NCBI GenBank assembly: GCA_029065305.1
Contig: JAIEIQ010000175.1
Span: 1 to 5,395, forward strand
Direction of reading: 5' to 3'
DNA: 5,395 bases
Source of the DNA: Oscillospiraceae bacterium
GTDB lineage: Bacteria; Bacillota; Clostridia; Oscillospirales; Oscillospiraceae
Shown one piece after another: positions 1-5,395 of this stretch (positions are counted from its first letter, which is position 1; every line of letters starts with the position of its first letter). The translations under genes and the position numbers were made by a program. The notes beneath the pieces were generated by a model that made no database searches, had not been told where the DNA came from, and was given only the letters and a program-made list of their open reading frames with translations.

Positions 1-361
1 ACTCCTTGCTGATAAGCCCCTGCCGTGCGTCCTGCCGCAGGGTGGTGACAATCCGCAGGGTCATCTCCTTCCCCAGCTTCTCATTGAACACCACGACCCG
101 GTCAAAGAGCCCCACACAGTCCTCCCCGGAGCTGGCGGAGATAACCTTGGCGGTCTTGATCATCCGCTCCAGATAGCGGATCCGGCTCTCGTTCCGGTTC
201 TTCTCCTGCTTGGCGCACTTGTACTCGAAGTTCTCGCTGAGATCCCCGAAGGCCCGGGCGGTCTGCACGTCGGCGATGAGCTTGGGCCGCAGCTCCCGAA
301 CCCGGTAGTCGATCTCCTCCCTCATTTTCTTGATATCGACCTCGGTCAGCTCGTCATACAT
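1..361 (-). CDS. greA: Transcription elongation (transcript cleavage) factor GreA family, 3' end cut off by window
   Basis: GreA binds RNA polymerase in the secondary channel and stimulates cleavage of backtracked RNA. I translated this frame by hand: 120 residues from the ATG at 361 down to the window edge, against about 155-165 for the family, so the C-terminus is missing. The N-terminal coiled coil is residues 1-75. Its tip carries GDLSENFEY (39-47), so the acidic pair D40 and E43, corresponding to E. coli GreA D41 and E44, is present and cleavage activity is expected. RNESRIRYLERMI continues the second helix. The C-terminal FKBP-like domain begins near residue 80; ...LRIVTTL...GLISKE matches the IVG..EAD...ISxxSP stretch of GreA, but EAD is replaced by RQD. 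The start is supported by GGAGG at 369-373. The gene begins 11 bases after the citF stop, so it is probably the next cistron of the same operon. It may be the housekeeping greA or a paralogue; the window cannot decide. Confidence 0.92.
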   Translation of the reverse strand, partial: MYDELTEVDIKKMREEIDYRVRELRPKLIADVQTARAFGDLSENFEYKCAKQEKNRNESRIRYLERMIKTAKVISASSGEDCVGLFDRVVVFNEKLGKEMTLRIVTTLRQDARQGLISKE

Positions 362-368
362 ACCCGCG

Positions 369-375
369 CCTCCTA
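369..375 (-). promoter_or_regulatory. Ribosome binding site of greA overlapping the citF stop codon
   Basis: Read on the minus strand, TAGGAGG combines the citF stop codon TAG with the Shine-Dalgarno GGAGG, 7 bases before the greA ATG at 361. Ribosomes finishing citF therefore stop on top of the greA initiation site, an arrangement that favours translational coupling. It also confirms the greA start. Confidence 0.8.
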
Positions 376-385
376 TACTGTATAG
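373..385. repeat. AT-rich perfect inverted repeat at the citF/greA junction
   Basis: The 13 bases CTATACTGTATAG are two perfect 6-base arms around one central base, in a strongly GC-rich neighbourhood. In the minus-strand mRNA they could form a small hairpin CUAUA-CAG-UAUAG whose second arm contains the citF stop codon and touches the greA Shine-Dalgarno. The repeat is visible directly. Any role as an operator or a translation-controlling hairpin is inference, and a 5-base-pair AU-rich stem would be weak. Confidence 0.5.
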
Positions 386-1776
386 ATGAGATCCTGCTCC
401 TCCCCGCGCCGGCCCAGGACCCGGGCCGCAACCCGCTCCCGGGGCGGCTGGCAGGGCGCGGCGGGGCCGTTGATGGACTCCGCCAGCTCCCGCAGCTCCC
501 GGATGTCCTTCACTGGCAGGCCGGCTTTCTGCAGCGCGGGCCGCAGCTCCGGACGGCCGGGGTTGGCGGCAATCCCGTACTGGGTCACCAGGAGATCGAT
601 AGAGCTCCCCGGCGTGGAGACCGTCAGCACCTTGTCCACCACAATGGACATCCTGGCCCGGCTCAGGGGCGCGGCCACCACCGTCAGGCCGACCTCCTCC
701 GCCACGTCGGTGTGTCCGCCGGAGCCGCCGATAATGCAGCCGTCGGAGTCCGTGTGGACGTTGACATTGAAGTCCAGATCAATCTGGGCGGCCCCCAGGA
801 CCACCGCGTCCAGGTGGGAGGCGGCGGTGCTCTTGGACGCGGGGCTGGCGTACTGGGCGGCGGTGATCTCCCGGTGCCGGGGGTCCTCCCGCAGGGACTG
901 GACCGCCTTCAGATCAAAGCACTGCACGTCCTGAATCGCCTGGAAGCAGCCGGCCTGGAGCATATCCACCATGTAGCCGGTGATGCCGCCCAGGGCGAAG
1001 CTGCCCCTGACCTTCCGCTCCAGCATCCGGCGGCGCACATGCTCCGCCGCCGCCAAAGACGCCCCGCCGGCCCCGGTCTGGAAGGAGAAGCCGTCCTTTA
1101 TCAGTCCGGCGGCGTCGATGGCCTGAGCCGCCAGCTCCGCGATGCGCAGGGCCACCGGGTCCCGGGGCATCCGGGTGGTGCCGGAGACGATCCCCGCCGG
1201 GTCGCCGATGGCGTCCACCTTTACCACCAGATCCACCAGCTCCTCGCCGATGGAGGCATCGGTGAGGGGGTAGTCCTGGAGGCAGTCGGTGATGACCACC
1301 ACCGTATCCGCCTTCTGGGCGTCGGCAAAGGCGTAGCCCAGGGAGCCGCAGGCGGAGGGGCCGTACTTTCCGGAGCAGTTCCCCTCGCAGTCGGAGGCGG
1401 GCGCGGCCAGGAAGGCCACGTCGATATGGGTCTTTCCGGAGAGAATATCCGCCGGACGGGAGCCGTGGGTCCGGAACACCACCGGCCTGTCCAGCACGCC
1501 CTGGCTCACCGCCCTCCCTACAGCGGAGGACAGATAGCTGGTCTCCAGGCCGGTGACAACGCCCCTCTGGATATGGCCGATAAGGGGCCGGTGGCAGTCG
1601 AATACCGAGCTGGCGCAGACCGTCAGGTCCCGCAGGCCCATAGCCGCCGCCTCCTCCAGGACCATGTTGAGGACAAAGTCCCCATTGCGCAGGTGGTGGT
1701 GGAAGGAGATGGTCTGGCCGTTTTCCAGCCCGGCGCGCTCCATGGCCTCCCGCAGGGTTCCGCACAGCTTAGACAT
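373..1776 (-). CDS. citF: Citrate lyase alpha subunit (citrate:acetyl-ACP transferase), N-terminally short
   Basis: CitF transfers the citryl group onto the CitD acyl carrier in exchange for acetyl; CitE then cleaves citryl-ACP. The complex is cytoplasmic. The 467-residue protein aligns along its length with E. coli CitF (about 510 residues) as I recall it: SFHHHLRNGD (24-33), THIDVAFLAAP (116-126), ACGSLGYAFADA (142-153), FQTGAGGASLA (232-242), FALGGITGYMVD (260-271), DFNVNVHTDSDG (335-346), STPGSSIDLLVTQYGIA (387-403). This is a CoA-transferase-like fold. I chose the ATG at 1776 because AGGAGG lies 9 bases upstream and residue 1 aligns just before the conserved KLC..L.EA segment. An in-frame ATG at 1854 would add 26 unrelated residues that merely read citE in another frame. 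The E. coli protein has about 45 more N-terminal residues, which are absent here. The start overlaps the citE stop by 8 bases (ATGTCTAA). C130, C134 and C143 cluster near the ACGSLGY motif; significance unknown. Confidence 0.95.
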   Translation of the reverse strand: MSKLCGTLREAMERAGLENGQTISFHHHLRNGDFVLNMVLEEAAAMGLRDLTVCASSVFDCHRPLIGHIQRGVVTGLETSYLSSAVGRAVSQGVLDRPVVFRTHGSRPADILSGKTHIDVAFLAAPASDCEGNCSGKYGPSACGSLGYAFADAQKADTVVVITDCLQDYPLTDASIGEELVDLVVKVDAIGDPAGIVSGTTRMPRDPVALRIAELAAQAIDAAGLIKDGFSFQTGAGGASLAAAEHVRRRMLERKVRGSFALGGITGYMVDMLQAGCFQAIQDVQCFDLKAVQSLREDPRHREITAAQYASPASKSTAASHLDAVVLGAAQIDLDFNVNVHTDSDGCIIGGSGGHTDVAEEVGLTVVAAPLSRARMSIVVDKVLTVSTPGSSIDLLVTQYGIAANPGRPELRPALQKAGLPVKDIRELRELAESINGPAAPCQPPRERVAARVLGRRGEEQDLIYTV

Positions 1777-2653
1777 TGGCGCCCGCCTCCTCTCCGCCCA
1801 GCTCCGCCGCGGCCTCCAGCACCAGCTTGGCCCGGGCCACAATGGGCGCGTCAATCATTTTTCCCCGGAGGGACACCGCCCCCTTGCCCTGCCTCCGGCC
1901 CCGCTCAATGGCCTCAAAGACCTCCCGGGCGTAGTCGATCTCCTTCCGGGAGGGGGAGAACATCTGGTTGACAGTGGAGACGTGGGCGGGGCTGATGCAG
2001 GCCTTGCCGGTGAAGCCCAGCCCCTTGGCGAAGGCGGCGTCCCGCTCCAGGCCCTCCAGATCGTTTACATCGGTGAATGGGGTGTCGTAGACCTCCACCC
2101 CAGCCGCCCGGGCGGCGCAGACCAGACGGCCCCGGGCGTAGAGGATCTCCGCCCCCTCTTTGGTCCGCTGGCAGCGCAGATCCGCCGTCAAATCCTCCGC
2201 CCCCAGAAACAGGGCCTTCACCCGGGGGGAGGCGGAGGCGGAGGCAAAGGCGTTCTCCACCCCGGCGGCGGTCTCCAGCAGGGCGATGATCCCCGTGCGG
2301 CCCGGCGTCAGGCCATGGGCGCTCTCCAGCTCCGTCAGGGCCTGGTCCAGCTGCCGGATATCCTCCCCGCCGCCGGTTTTCGGCAGCATGATGAGCTCGG
2401 GGCCCATGGGGATCACCGCCTCCAGATCCAGGCGCCAGTAGGGGGTGTCCAGGCCGTTGATGCGCACCACCCGCTCACAGCGGCCAAAGTCCAGGGCTTC
2501 CAGGGCGCTGCGCAGAAGGTCCCGGGCGGCGTCCTTCTCGTCGGGGGAGACGGCGTCCTCCAGATCGAAGATAAGGCTGTCGGCCCCCAGCACACCGCCG
2601 TTGACCACCATATTGGGGCTGTTGGCCGGGAGAAAGAGCATGGATCGCCTCAT
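1769..2653 (-). CDS. citE: Citrate lyase beta subunit (citryl-ACP lyase)
   Basis: CitE cleaves citryl-ACP to oxaloacetate and acetyl-ACP, regenerating the acetylated carrier. The 294-residue protein is near the normal family length (about 290-305) and is a HpcH/HpaI-type TIM barrel. Visible landmarks are the start RRSMLFLPANSP (2-13), LIFDLEDAVSPDEK (27-40), VVRING with R64, LPKTGGGED (90-98), LLETAAGV with E127, GAEDLT with D154, GKACISP (about 216-222) and the C-terminal RGKMIDAPIVARAKLVL. E127 and D154 correspond to the Mg2+ ligands, and R64 to the substrate-binding arginine, of CitE-like lyases. The start at 2653 is supported by AGGAGG at 2661-2666 (7-base spacing) and by its ATGA overlap with the citD stop. 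A second ATG at residue 5 is less likely because the RRSMLF stretch is conserved. The end overlaps citF by 8 bases, so CitD, CitE and CitF are probably made in coupled amounts. Confidence 0.96.
   Translation of the reverse strand: MRRSMLFLPANSPNMVVNGGVLGADSLIFDLEDAVSPDEKDAARDLLRSALEALDFGRCERVVRINGLDTPYWRLDLEAVIPMGPELIMLPKTGGGEDIRQLDQALTELESAHGLTPGRTGIIALLETAAGVENAFASASASPRVKALFLGAEDLTADLRCQRTKEGAEILYARGRLVCAARAAGVEVYDTPFTDVNDLEGLERDAAFAKGLGFTGKACISPAHVSTVNQMFSPSRKEIDYAREVFEAIERGRRQGKGAVSLRGKMIDAPIVARAKLVLEAAAELGGEEAGANV
1786..1791 (-). promoter_or_regulatory. Ribosome binding site that fixes the citF start
   Basis: AGGAGG on the minus strand lies inside the 3' end of citE, 9 bases before the ATG at 1776. 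It decides for the 467-residue CitF over the longer in-frame reading from 1854, which would sit deep in citE coding sequence. Confidence 0.8.
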
Positions 2654-2925
2654 ACCCCCGCCTCCTCTCCCGCCCGGCGGACGGCGGTGGTGACCCGGGC
2701 CCGGATGGTGCAGTCCAGGGCCCCGTGGTCCACCGCCTCCACCCTGGCGCTGGTGACGCCCAGCTCCGCCAGGGTCCGGCGCATGGTCTCCCGGATGGCG
2801 TCCCCGTAGCAGCGCTCCACGGAGGAGGTGAGACTCAGCTCCAGCTCCCCGTCCCCGGGGGCCAGCGTCACCAGGATATCGCTGGACTCCAGGGACCCGG
2901 CTGCGGCCTGCCGTACAATGTTCAT
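2650..2925 (-). CDS. citD: Citrate lyase acyl carrier protein (gamma subunit)
   Basis: CitD carries the acetyl/citryl group on a phosphoribosyl-dephospho-CoA prosthetic group and passes it between CitF and CitE. The protein has 91 residues, normal for the family (about 90-100). The attachment site is Ser14 in AAAGSLESSD (7-16), aligned with Ser14 of E. coli CitD (AGTLESGD). Further conserved stretches are SSVERCYGDAIRETM (34-48) and the C-terminal DHGALDCTIRAR (66-77). The start at 2925 is preceded by AAAGGAG at 2935-2941 (9-base spacing). The gene begins 25 bases after the transporter stop and overlaps citE by ATGA. Loading of the prosthetic group needs CitX and CitG, and its acetylation needs CitC; none of these is in the window, so the protein is made here but matured by enzymes encoded elsewhere. 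Confidence 0.96.
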   Translation of the reverse strand: MNIVRQAAAGSLESSDILVTLAPGDGELELSLTSSVERCYGDAIRETMRRTLAELGVTSARVEAVDHGALDCTIRARVTTAVRRAGEEAGV

Positions 2926-2950
2926 GGAAATCAGCTCCTTTCGGGCCCGC

Positions 2951-3892
2951 TCACAGCAGGCCCAGTGTTTGAAAAAGAAAGGTAAAGCAGAACATGGTGA
3001 AGATAGAAACCACCGTGGTAGAGCACACCAGCTGTCCCGCCAGCTGCCCGTCCGCGCCCATAGCCACAGCCATGGGATAGGAGGCCACAGCGGCGGGCGC
3101 TGCGAAGAGCACCAGCAGCGCGCAGAGAATGGGCCCCCGGAAGCCCAGCGCCACGGCCAGGGGCATAAAGATCAGGGGCACCGCGATCATCCGCAGGACC
3201 ACGCCCAGCGTGAGAGGGCGGCGGTTGGCCTTCAGCTCCCCCAGATCCAGGCTGACGCCCAGGGATATAAAGCTGACGGTGGTGGTCACGCCGGCCACGT
3301 CGGACACCACGTCATAGAGGAGTCCGGGGAGCTGGAGGCTCACGGTCTTGCAGGCCAGGGCCAGGAGGGCCGCGATCACCATGGGGTTTTTCAGGATGGA
3401 GAGGAGAATTTTTCCCGGATTGGCCTTCCCGGACCGGTTTATCTCCAGGATCACAACGGCCAGGGCGTTGGTGGCGGGGACGACAATCGCCCCCAGCAGA
3501 GCCACGGCCCCGGCGTTGCCCTTCCCGTAGAGGGACTCCGCCACAGCCACGCCGAAGAGGATGTAGTTGGAGCGGATGATAGCCTGGCCAATGGCGGCGG
3601 CTTTGTTGTGGTCCGCCACCAGCCTGGGGGGAACCAGCAGGGCGAAGAGGAACACCAGCGCCAGTCCGGCCACGGCGAAGGCCACCTCGCGGCCCTCCAT
3701 GCCGTCCCCCAGGGTGGTATCGTAGATATTTTTAAAGAGCAGGACGGGCATGAAGAGCTTGAAGGTCACCCGATCCACGGCCCGCATGCCGGGGCGGTCG
3801 ATGACCCCCGCCCGGCGGATGAGGGCGCCGATGCCCATCAAAAGCGCCATGGGGATCACCACCCGGAGCGCCACCAAAAAACTGTCAAACAT
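2951..3892 (-). CDS. AEC-family (auxin efflux carrier-like) membrane transporter, probable carboxylate carrier
   Basis: This is a 313-residue, highly hydrophobic protein of usual length for the AEC family (about 300-320), with roughly ten predicted membrane segments (by eye near 5-25, 42-58, 70-90, 104-120, 126-147, 165-185, 192-215, 225-247, 250-275, 287-311). Family-type features are VTFKLFMPVLLFKNI (42-56) with the helix-breaking proline P49, RSNYILFGVAVAESL (107-121), and near the C-terminus APAAVASYPMAVAMGAD, followed by a final hydrophobic segment. Known AEC members include the malonate carrier MdcF and malate carriers of lactic acid bacteria. Because the gene sits directly before citDEF and after a CitAB-type sensor pair, import of citrate or a related acid is the natural inference, but the sequence does not reveal the substrate or coupling ion. 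The start at 3892 has AGGAGG at 3899-3904 (6-base spacing). The gap to the regulator gene is 34 bases and to citD 25 bases. Confidence 0.9.
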   Translation of the reverse strand: MFDSFLVALRVVIPMALLMGIGALIRRAGVIDRPGMRAVDRVTFKLFMPVLLFKNIYDTTLGDGMEGREVAFAVAGLALVFLFALLVPPRLVADHNKAAAIGQAIIRSNYILFGVAVAESLYGKGNAGAVALLGAIVVPATNALAVVILEINRSGKANPGKILLSILKNPMVIAALLALACKTVSLQLPGLLYDVVSDVAGVTTTVSFISLGVSLDLGELKANRRPLTLGVVLRMIAVPLIFMPLAVALGFRGPILCALLVLFAAPAAVASYPMAVAMGADGQLAGQLVCSTTVVSIFTMFCFTFLFQTLGLL

Positions 3893-3926
3893 GTTTCTCC
3901 TCCTGATTTGTTGTACGCCGTGCGCC

Positions 3927-4613
3927 TCAGATCGGCGGCGCGTCCTCCTTGACTTTGTAGAGCACCCCGGGCCTGCCCCCCGTCTCGTAGTCGATGGAGG
4001 AGACCACCTGCCCCGTCTCGATCAGATAGTTCAGATACCGCCGGACCGGCACCTTCGACAGCCCCGTGGCGGCGGAGATGCTCTCGCAGGTGTGCTTCTC
4101 CCCCCGCTGCCCCTGGAGCACCTCGCAGACATGGGCCAGGGTCCGCTGGTGGAGCCCCTTGCGCAGGTCCGTCCCCGCCGCGGGGCCCCCTACCAGCAGG
4201 CGGTCCACCACCGCCTGGTCCACCGTCGTGCTGCTCTTGAGCAGGTTGTCCTTGGCGAGGAACTTCCGGATCGCCGCCTGGAACCGGTCGAAGGTGTAGG
4301 GCTTGATGAGGTAGTCCACGATCCCCAGCCGCAGGGCCTCGTCCACCACCCGCATCTCCGTGGCGGCCGTCACCATGATCACCGCCGTGGGAATTCCCTC
4401 CCCCCGCATCCGCCGCAGCAGCTCGCTCCCGTTCATGGACGGCATGTACACGTCCAGAATCACCAGATCCGCCCCGCTGCGCCGCAGGTGCTCCAGGGCC
4501 TCCCGGCCGCTGGAGAACACCGCCTCCACCCGGAAATCCCCCAGCTGCCGCAGGTACTGCCCGTTGATCTGGGCCACCATGGGGTCGTCCTCCACGATAA
4601 CGGTCCGTATCAT
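3927..4613 (-). CDS. Response regulator of the CitB/DcuR (DpiA) type
   Basis: DNA-binding response regulator, 228 residues, usual for this family. The receiver domain (1-120) has the acidic pair D9/D10, phospho-acceptor D54 in VILDVYMPSMNG, switch T82 in VIMVTAA and K104 in YLIKPYTFDRF; the last run is typical of the CitB/DcuR group. A linker leads to a C-terminal winged-helix-type DNA-binding domain with a helix-turn-helix around 177-198 (SISAATGLSKVPVRRYLNYL). It ends with YETGGRPGVLYKV, a segment common in this group. The start at 4613 overlaps the kinase stop (ATGA), and GGAGG at 4623-4627, 9 bases upstream, lies within the kinase gene. The likely role is activation of the transporter and citrate lyase genes that follow. 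No operator can be named because the presumed promoter lies outside the window. DcuR-like specificity for C4 acids is an alternative, made less likely by the citDEF genes. Confidence 0.93.
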   Translation of the reverse strand: MIRTVIVEDDPMVAQINGQYLRQLGDFRVEAVFSSGREALEHLRRSGADLVILDVYMPSMNGSELLRRMRGEGIPTAVIMVTAATEMRVVDEALRLGIVDYLIKPYTFDRFQAAIRKFLAKDNLLKSSTTVDQAVVDRLLVGGPAAGTDLRKGLHQRTLAHVCEVLQGQRGEKHTCESISAATGLSKVPVRRYLNYLIETGQVVSSIDYETGGRPGVLYKVKEDAPPI

Positions 4614-5395
4614 CCCTCCGCGCCTCCCCGCTTTCTGTTGAAAATCAGTGTGAACGTGGTCCCGGCTCCGGCCTCCGAGTCGGCCTCGATGCTCCCGCCC
4701 CGGCGGGCCACAATCTCCCCCACCAGACTCATCCCCACGCCCCGGCCCTCCGGGGCCTTGGTGCTGAACCCGGGTGTGTAGATCCGCTCCAGGTCCTCCG
4801 GCGGGATGCCGGTCCCCGTGTCCGAGACAATGATCAGAAGCCCCGTCTCGTCCTCTGTAATCTGGGCTACCACGCTCCGGGGCCGGTCCCCGTTCTGGGC
4901 GTCCACCGCCTCAATGGCGTTCTCCAGCAGGTTTCCCACCACCGTCACCAGCTCCTCCGTGGACAGATAGGCGCTGTGCTCCGGCAGGCTGCTGTTTGCC
5001 AGCAGCGTGGGCTGGATATCCAGCTCCCGCATGTGGTCGATCTTCCCCAGCAGCAGCGCCGCCGTGTTGGCGTTCCGGATGTGCTGGAGCACTGGGGCCA
5101 CCAGCTTGGACTGGACGGCAGAGATGGCGCCGATATACGCCTTGGCCTCCTCCGTCCGGTCCATCTGGAGCAGGCCCGAGATGACCTGGAGCTTGTTCAT
5201 AAACTCATGGGTGTTGGCCCGCAGGGCCGAGACAACGTGCCGGGTGCCGTTAAGCTGCTCCGCCTGGCGCATGGCCTCGCTCCGGTCCTTCAGAATCAGG
5301 GTGGCCCCGGTCCGGCGTCCCCCCTCCTCCTGGGGAACGGCGGTGCAGAGAATATTGGGCCGGGAGGTCCGGGCATTCTCCCGCCGCTTCTCCAG
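4610..5395 (-). CDS. Sensor histidine kinase of the CitA/DcuS type, 5' end cut off by window
   Basis: The frame stays open from the stop at 4610 to the window edge, giving 261 visible residues. The ATG at 5272 is internal, not the start: the 41 codons before it read as the end of a PAS domain (visible residues about 1-40, including TAVPQEEGGRRTGATLILKD). Next comes the family's dimerisation and phosphorylation box, NTHEFMNKLQVISGLL, with H63 as the likely phosphorylated histidine. The HATPase domain follows: N box GNLLENAIEAVD (N155, N159), G1 box SDTGTGIP (D192), F box IYTPGFSTK and G2 box GRGVGMSLV. The missing N-terminus (two membrane helices around an extracytoplasmic ligand-binding domain, plus most of the PAS domain in this family) would be about 250-280 residues, so ligand specificity cannot be read here. 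CitA binds citrate and DcuS binds C4-dicarboxylates; the citDEF neighbourhood favours a citrate-like ligand. It is translationally coupled to its regulator by an ATGA overlap. Confidence 0.93.
   Translation of the reverse strand: MEKRRENARTSRPNILCTAVPQEEGGRRTGATLILKDRSEAMRQAEQLNGTRHVVSALRANTHEFMNKLQVISGLLQMDRTEEAKAYIGAISAVQSKLVAPVLQHIRNANTAALLLGKIDHMRELDIQPTLLANSSLPEHSAYLSTEELVTVVGNLLENAIEAVDAQNGDRPRSVVAQITEDETGLLIIVSDTGTGIPPEDLERIYTPGFSTKAPEGRGVGMSLVGEIVARRGGSIEADSEAGAGTTFTLIFNRKRGGAEG

Noticed and set aside
373..410. Possible promoter for greA (TATACA as a -10 element)
   Set aside because: No plausible -35 element at about 17 bases upstream, and the bases are the coding end of citF; the AT-rich run is better described as an inverted repeat of unknown function.
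914..1765. Minus-strand open frame (283 residues) in another frame within citF
   Set aside because: Out-of-frame reading of citF, very rich in G, R and P; the citF frame has family motifs throughout.
1777..1854. 26-residue N-terminal extension of CitF from the ATG at 1854
   Set aside because: The bases encode the conserved C-terminus of CitE in another frame, the extra residues (W-, R- and P-rich) do not resemble CitF, and the ATG at 1776 has a well-spaced AGGAGG.
712..1971. Long plus-strand open frame (419 residues) opposite citF
   Set aside because: Antisense shadow: GC-rich third codon positions of citF suppress stop codons on the other strand. The protein is low-complexity, rich in G, H, Q and R, with no recognisable family, and the opposite strand encodes a clear citF.
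1553..2809. Long plus-strand open frame (418 residues) opposite citE/citD
   Set aside because: Runs antisense across parts of three certain genes, with composition typical of antisense readings of GC-rich coding DNA.
2828..3952. Plus-strand open frame (374 residues) opposite the transporter
   Set aside because: Histidine-, glutamine- and glycine-rich reading that mirrors the codons of a hydrophobic membrane protein; no domain seen.
3750..4781. Plus-strand open frame (343 residues) opposite the response regulator
   Set aside because: Antisense across parts of three convincing genes; no recognisable motif.
5270..5272. ATG as the start of the histidine kinase
   Set aside because: The frame continues open to the window edge and the preceding 41 codons read as the end of a PAS domain, so the methionine is internal.

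Overview
The window is a compact block of seven co-directional genes, all on the minus strand, so transcription runs from high to low coordinates. In transcription order they are: a sensor histidine kinase (5' part outside the window), its response regulator, an AEC-family membrane transporter, the three structural subunits of citrate lyase (citD, citE, citF), and a GreA-family transcript cleavage factor (3' part outside the window). The longest intergenic space is 34 bases. Several junctions overlap: kinase/regulator by 4 bases, citD/citE by 4, citE/citF by 8. There is therefore no non-coding stretch over 300 bases, and I see no internal promoter or intrinsic terminator. The arrangement reads as one transcription unit whose promoter lies upstream of the kinase, beyond position 5395.

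Functional reading: the CitA/DcuS-type kinase probably senses an extracellular di- or tricarboxylate and phosphorylates the CitB/DcuR-type regulator. The AEC transporter would move the carboxylate across the membrane. The CitDEF complex would cleave citrate to acetate and oxaloacetate, with CitD as acyl carrier, CitF as acyl-carrier transferase and CitE as the lyase. The genes that make and load the CitD prosthetic group (citX, citG) and acetylate it (citC) are absent from the visible part, as is a canonical CitM/CitS/CitP/CitT carrier. Citrate is the best-supported substrate, but a related acid such as citramalate cannot be excluded.

Organism: GC content is high, with strongly GC-biased third codon positions. 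AGGAGG-like Shine-Dalgarno sequences stand before most genes, and the GreA protein has the N-terminal form I associate with Clostridia. Together these suggest a high-GC anaerobic Firmicute, possibly an Oscillospiraceae-type gut clostridium. That is inference from style and family resemblance, not a taxonomic assignment.

The least ordinary points are the greA-type gene coupled to the end of a catabolic operon, an AT-rich perfect inverted repeat at that junction, a citrate lyase alpha subunit lacking the usual N-terminal extension, and an AEC carrier in the citrate-transporter position. I did not find evidence of an entirely new system.
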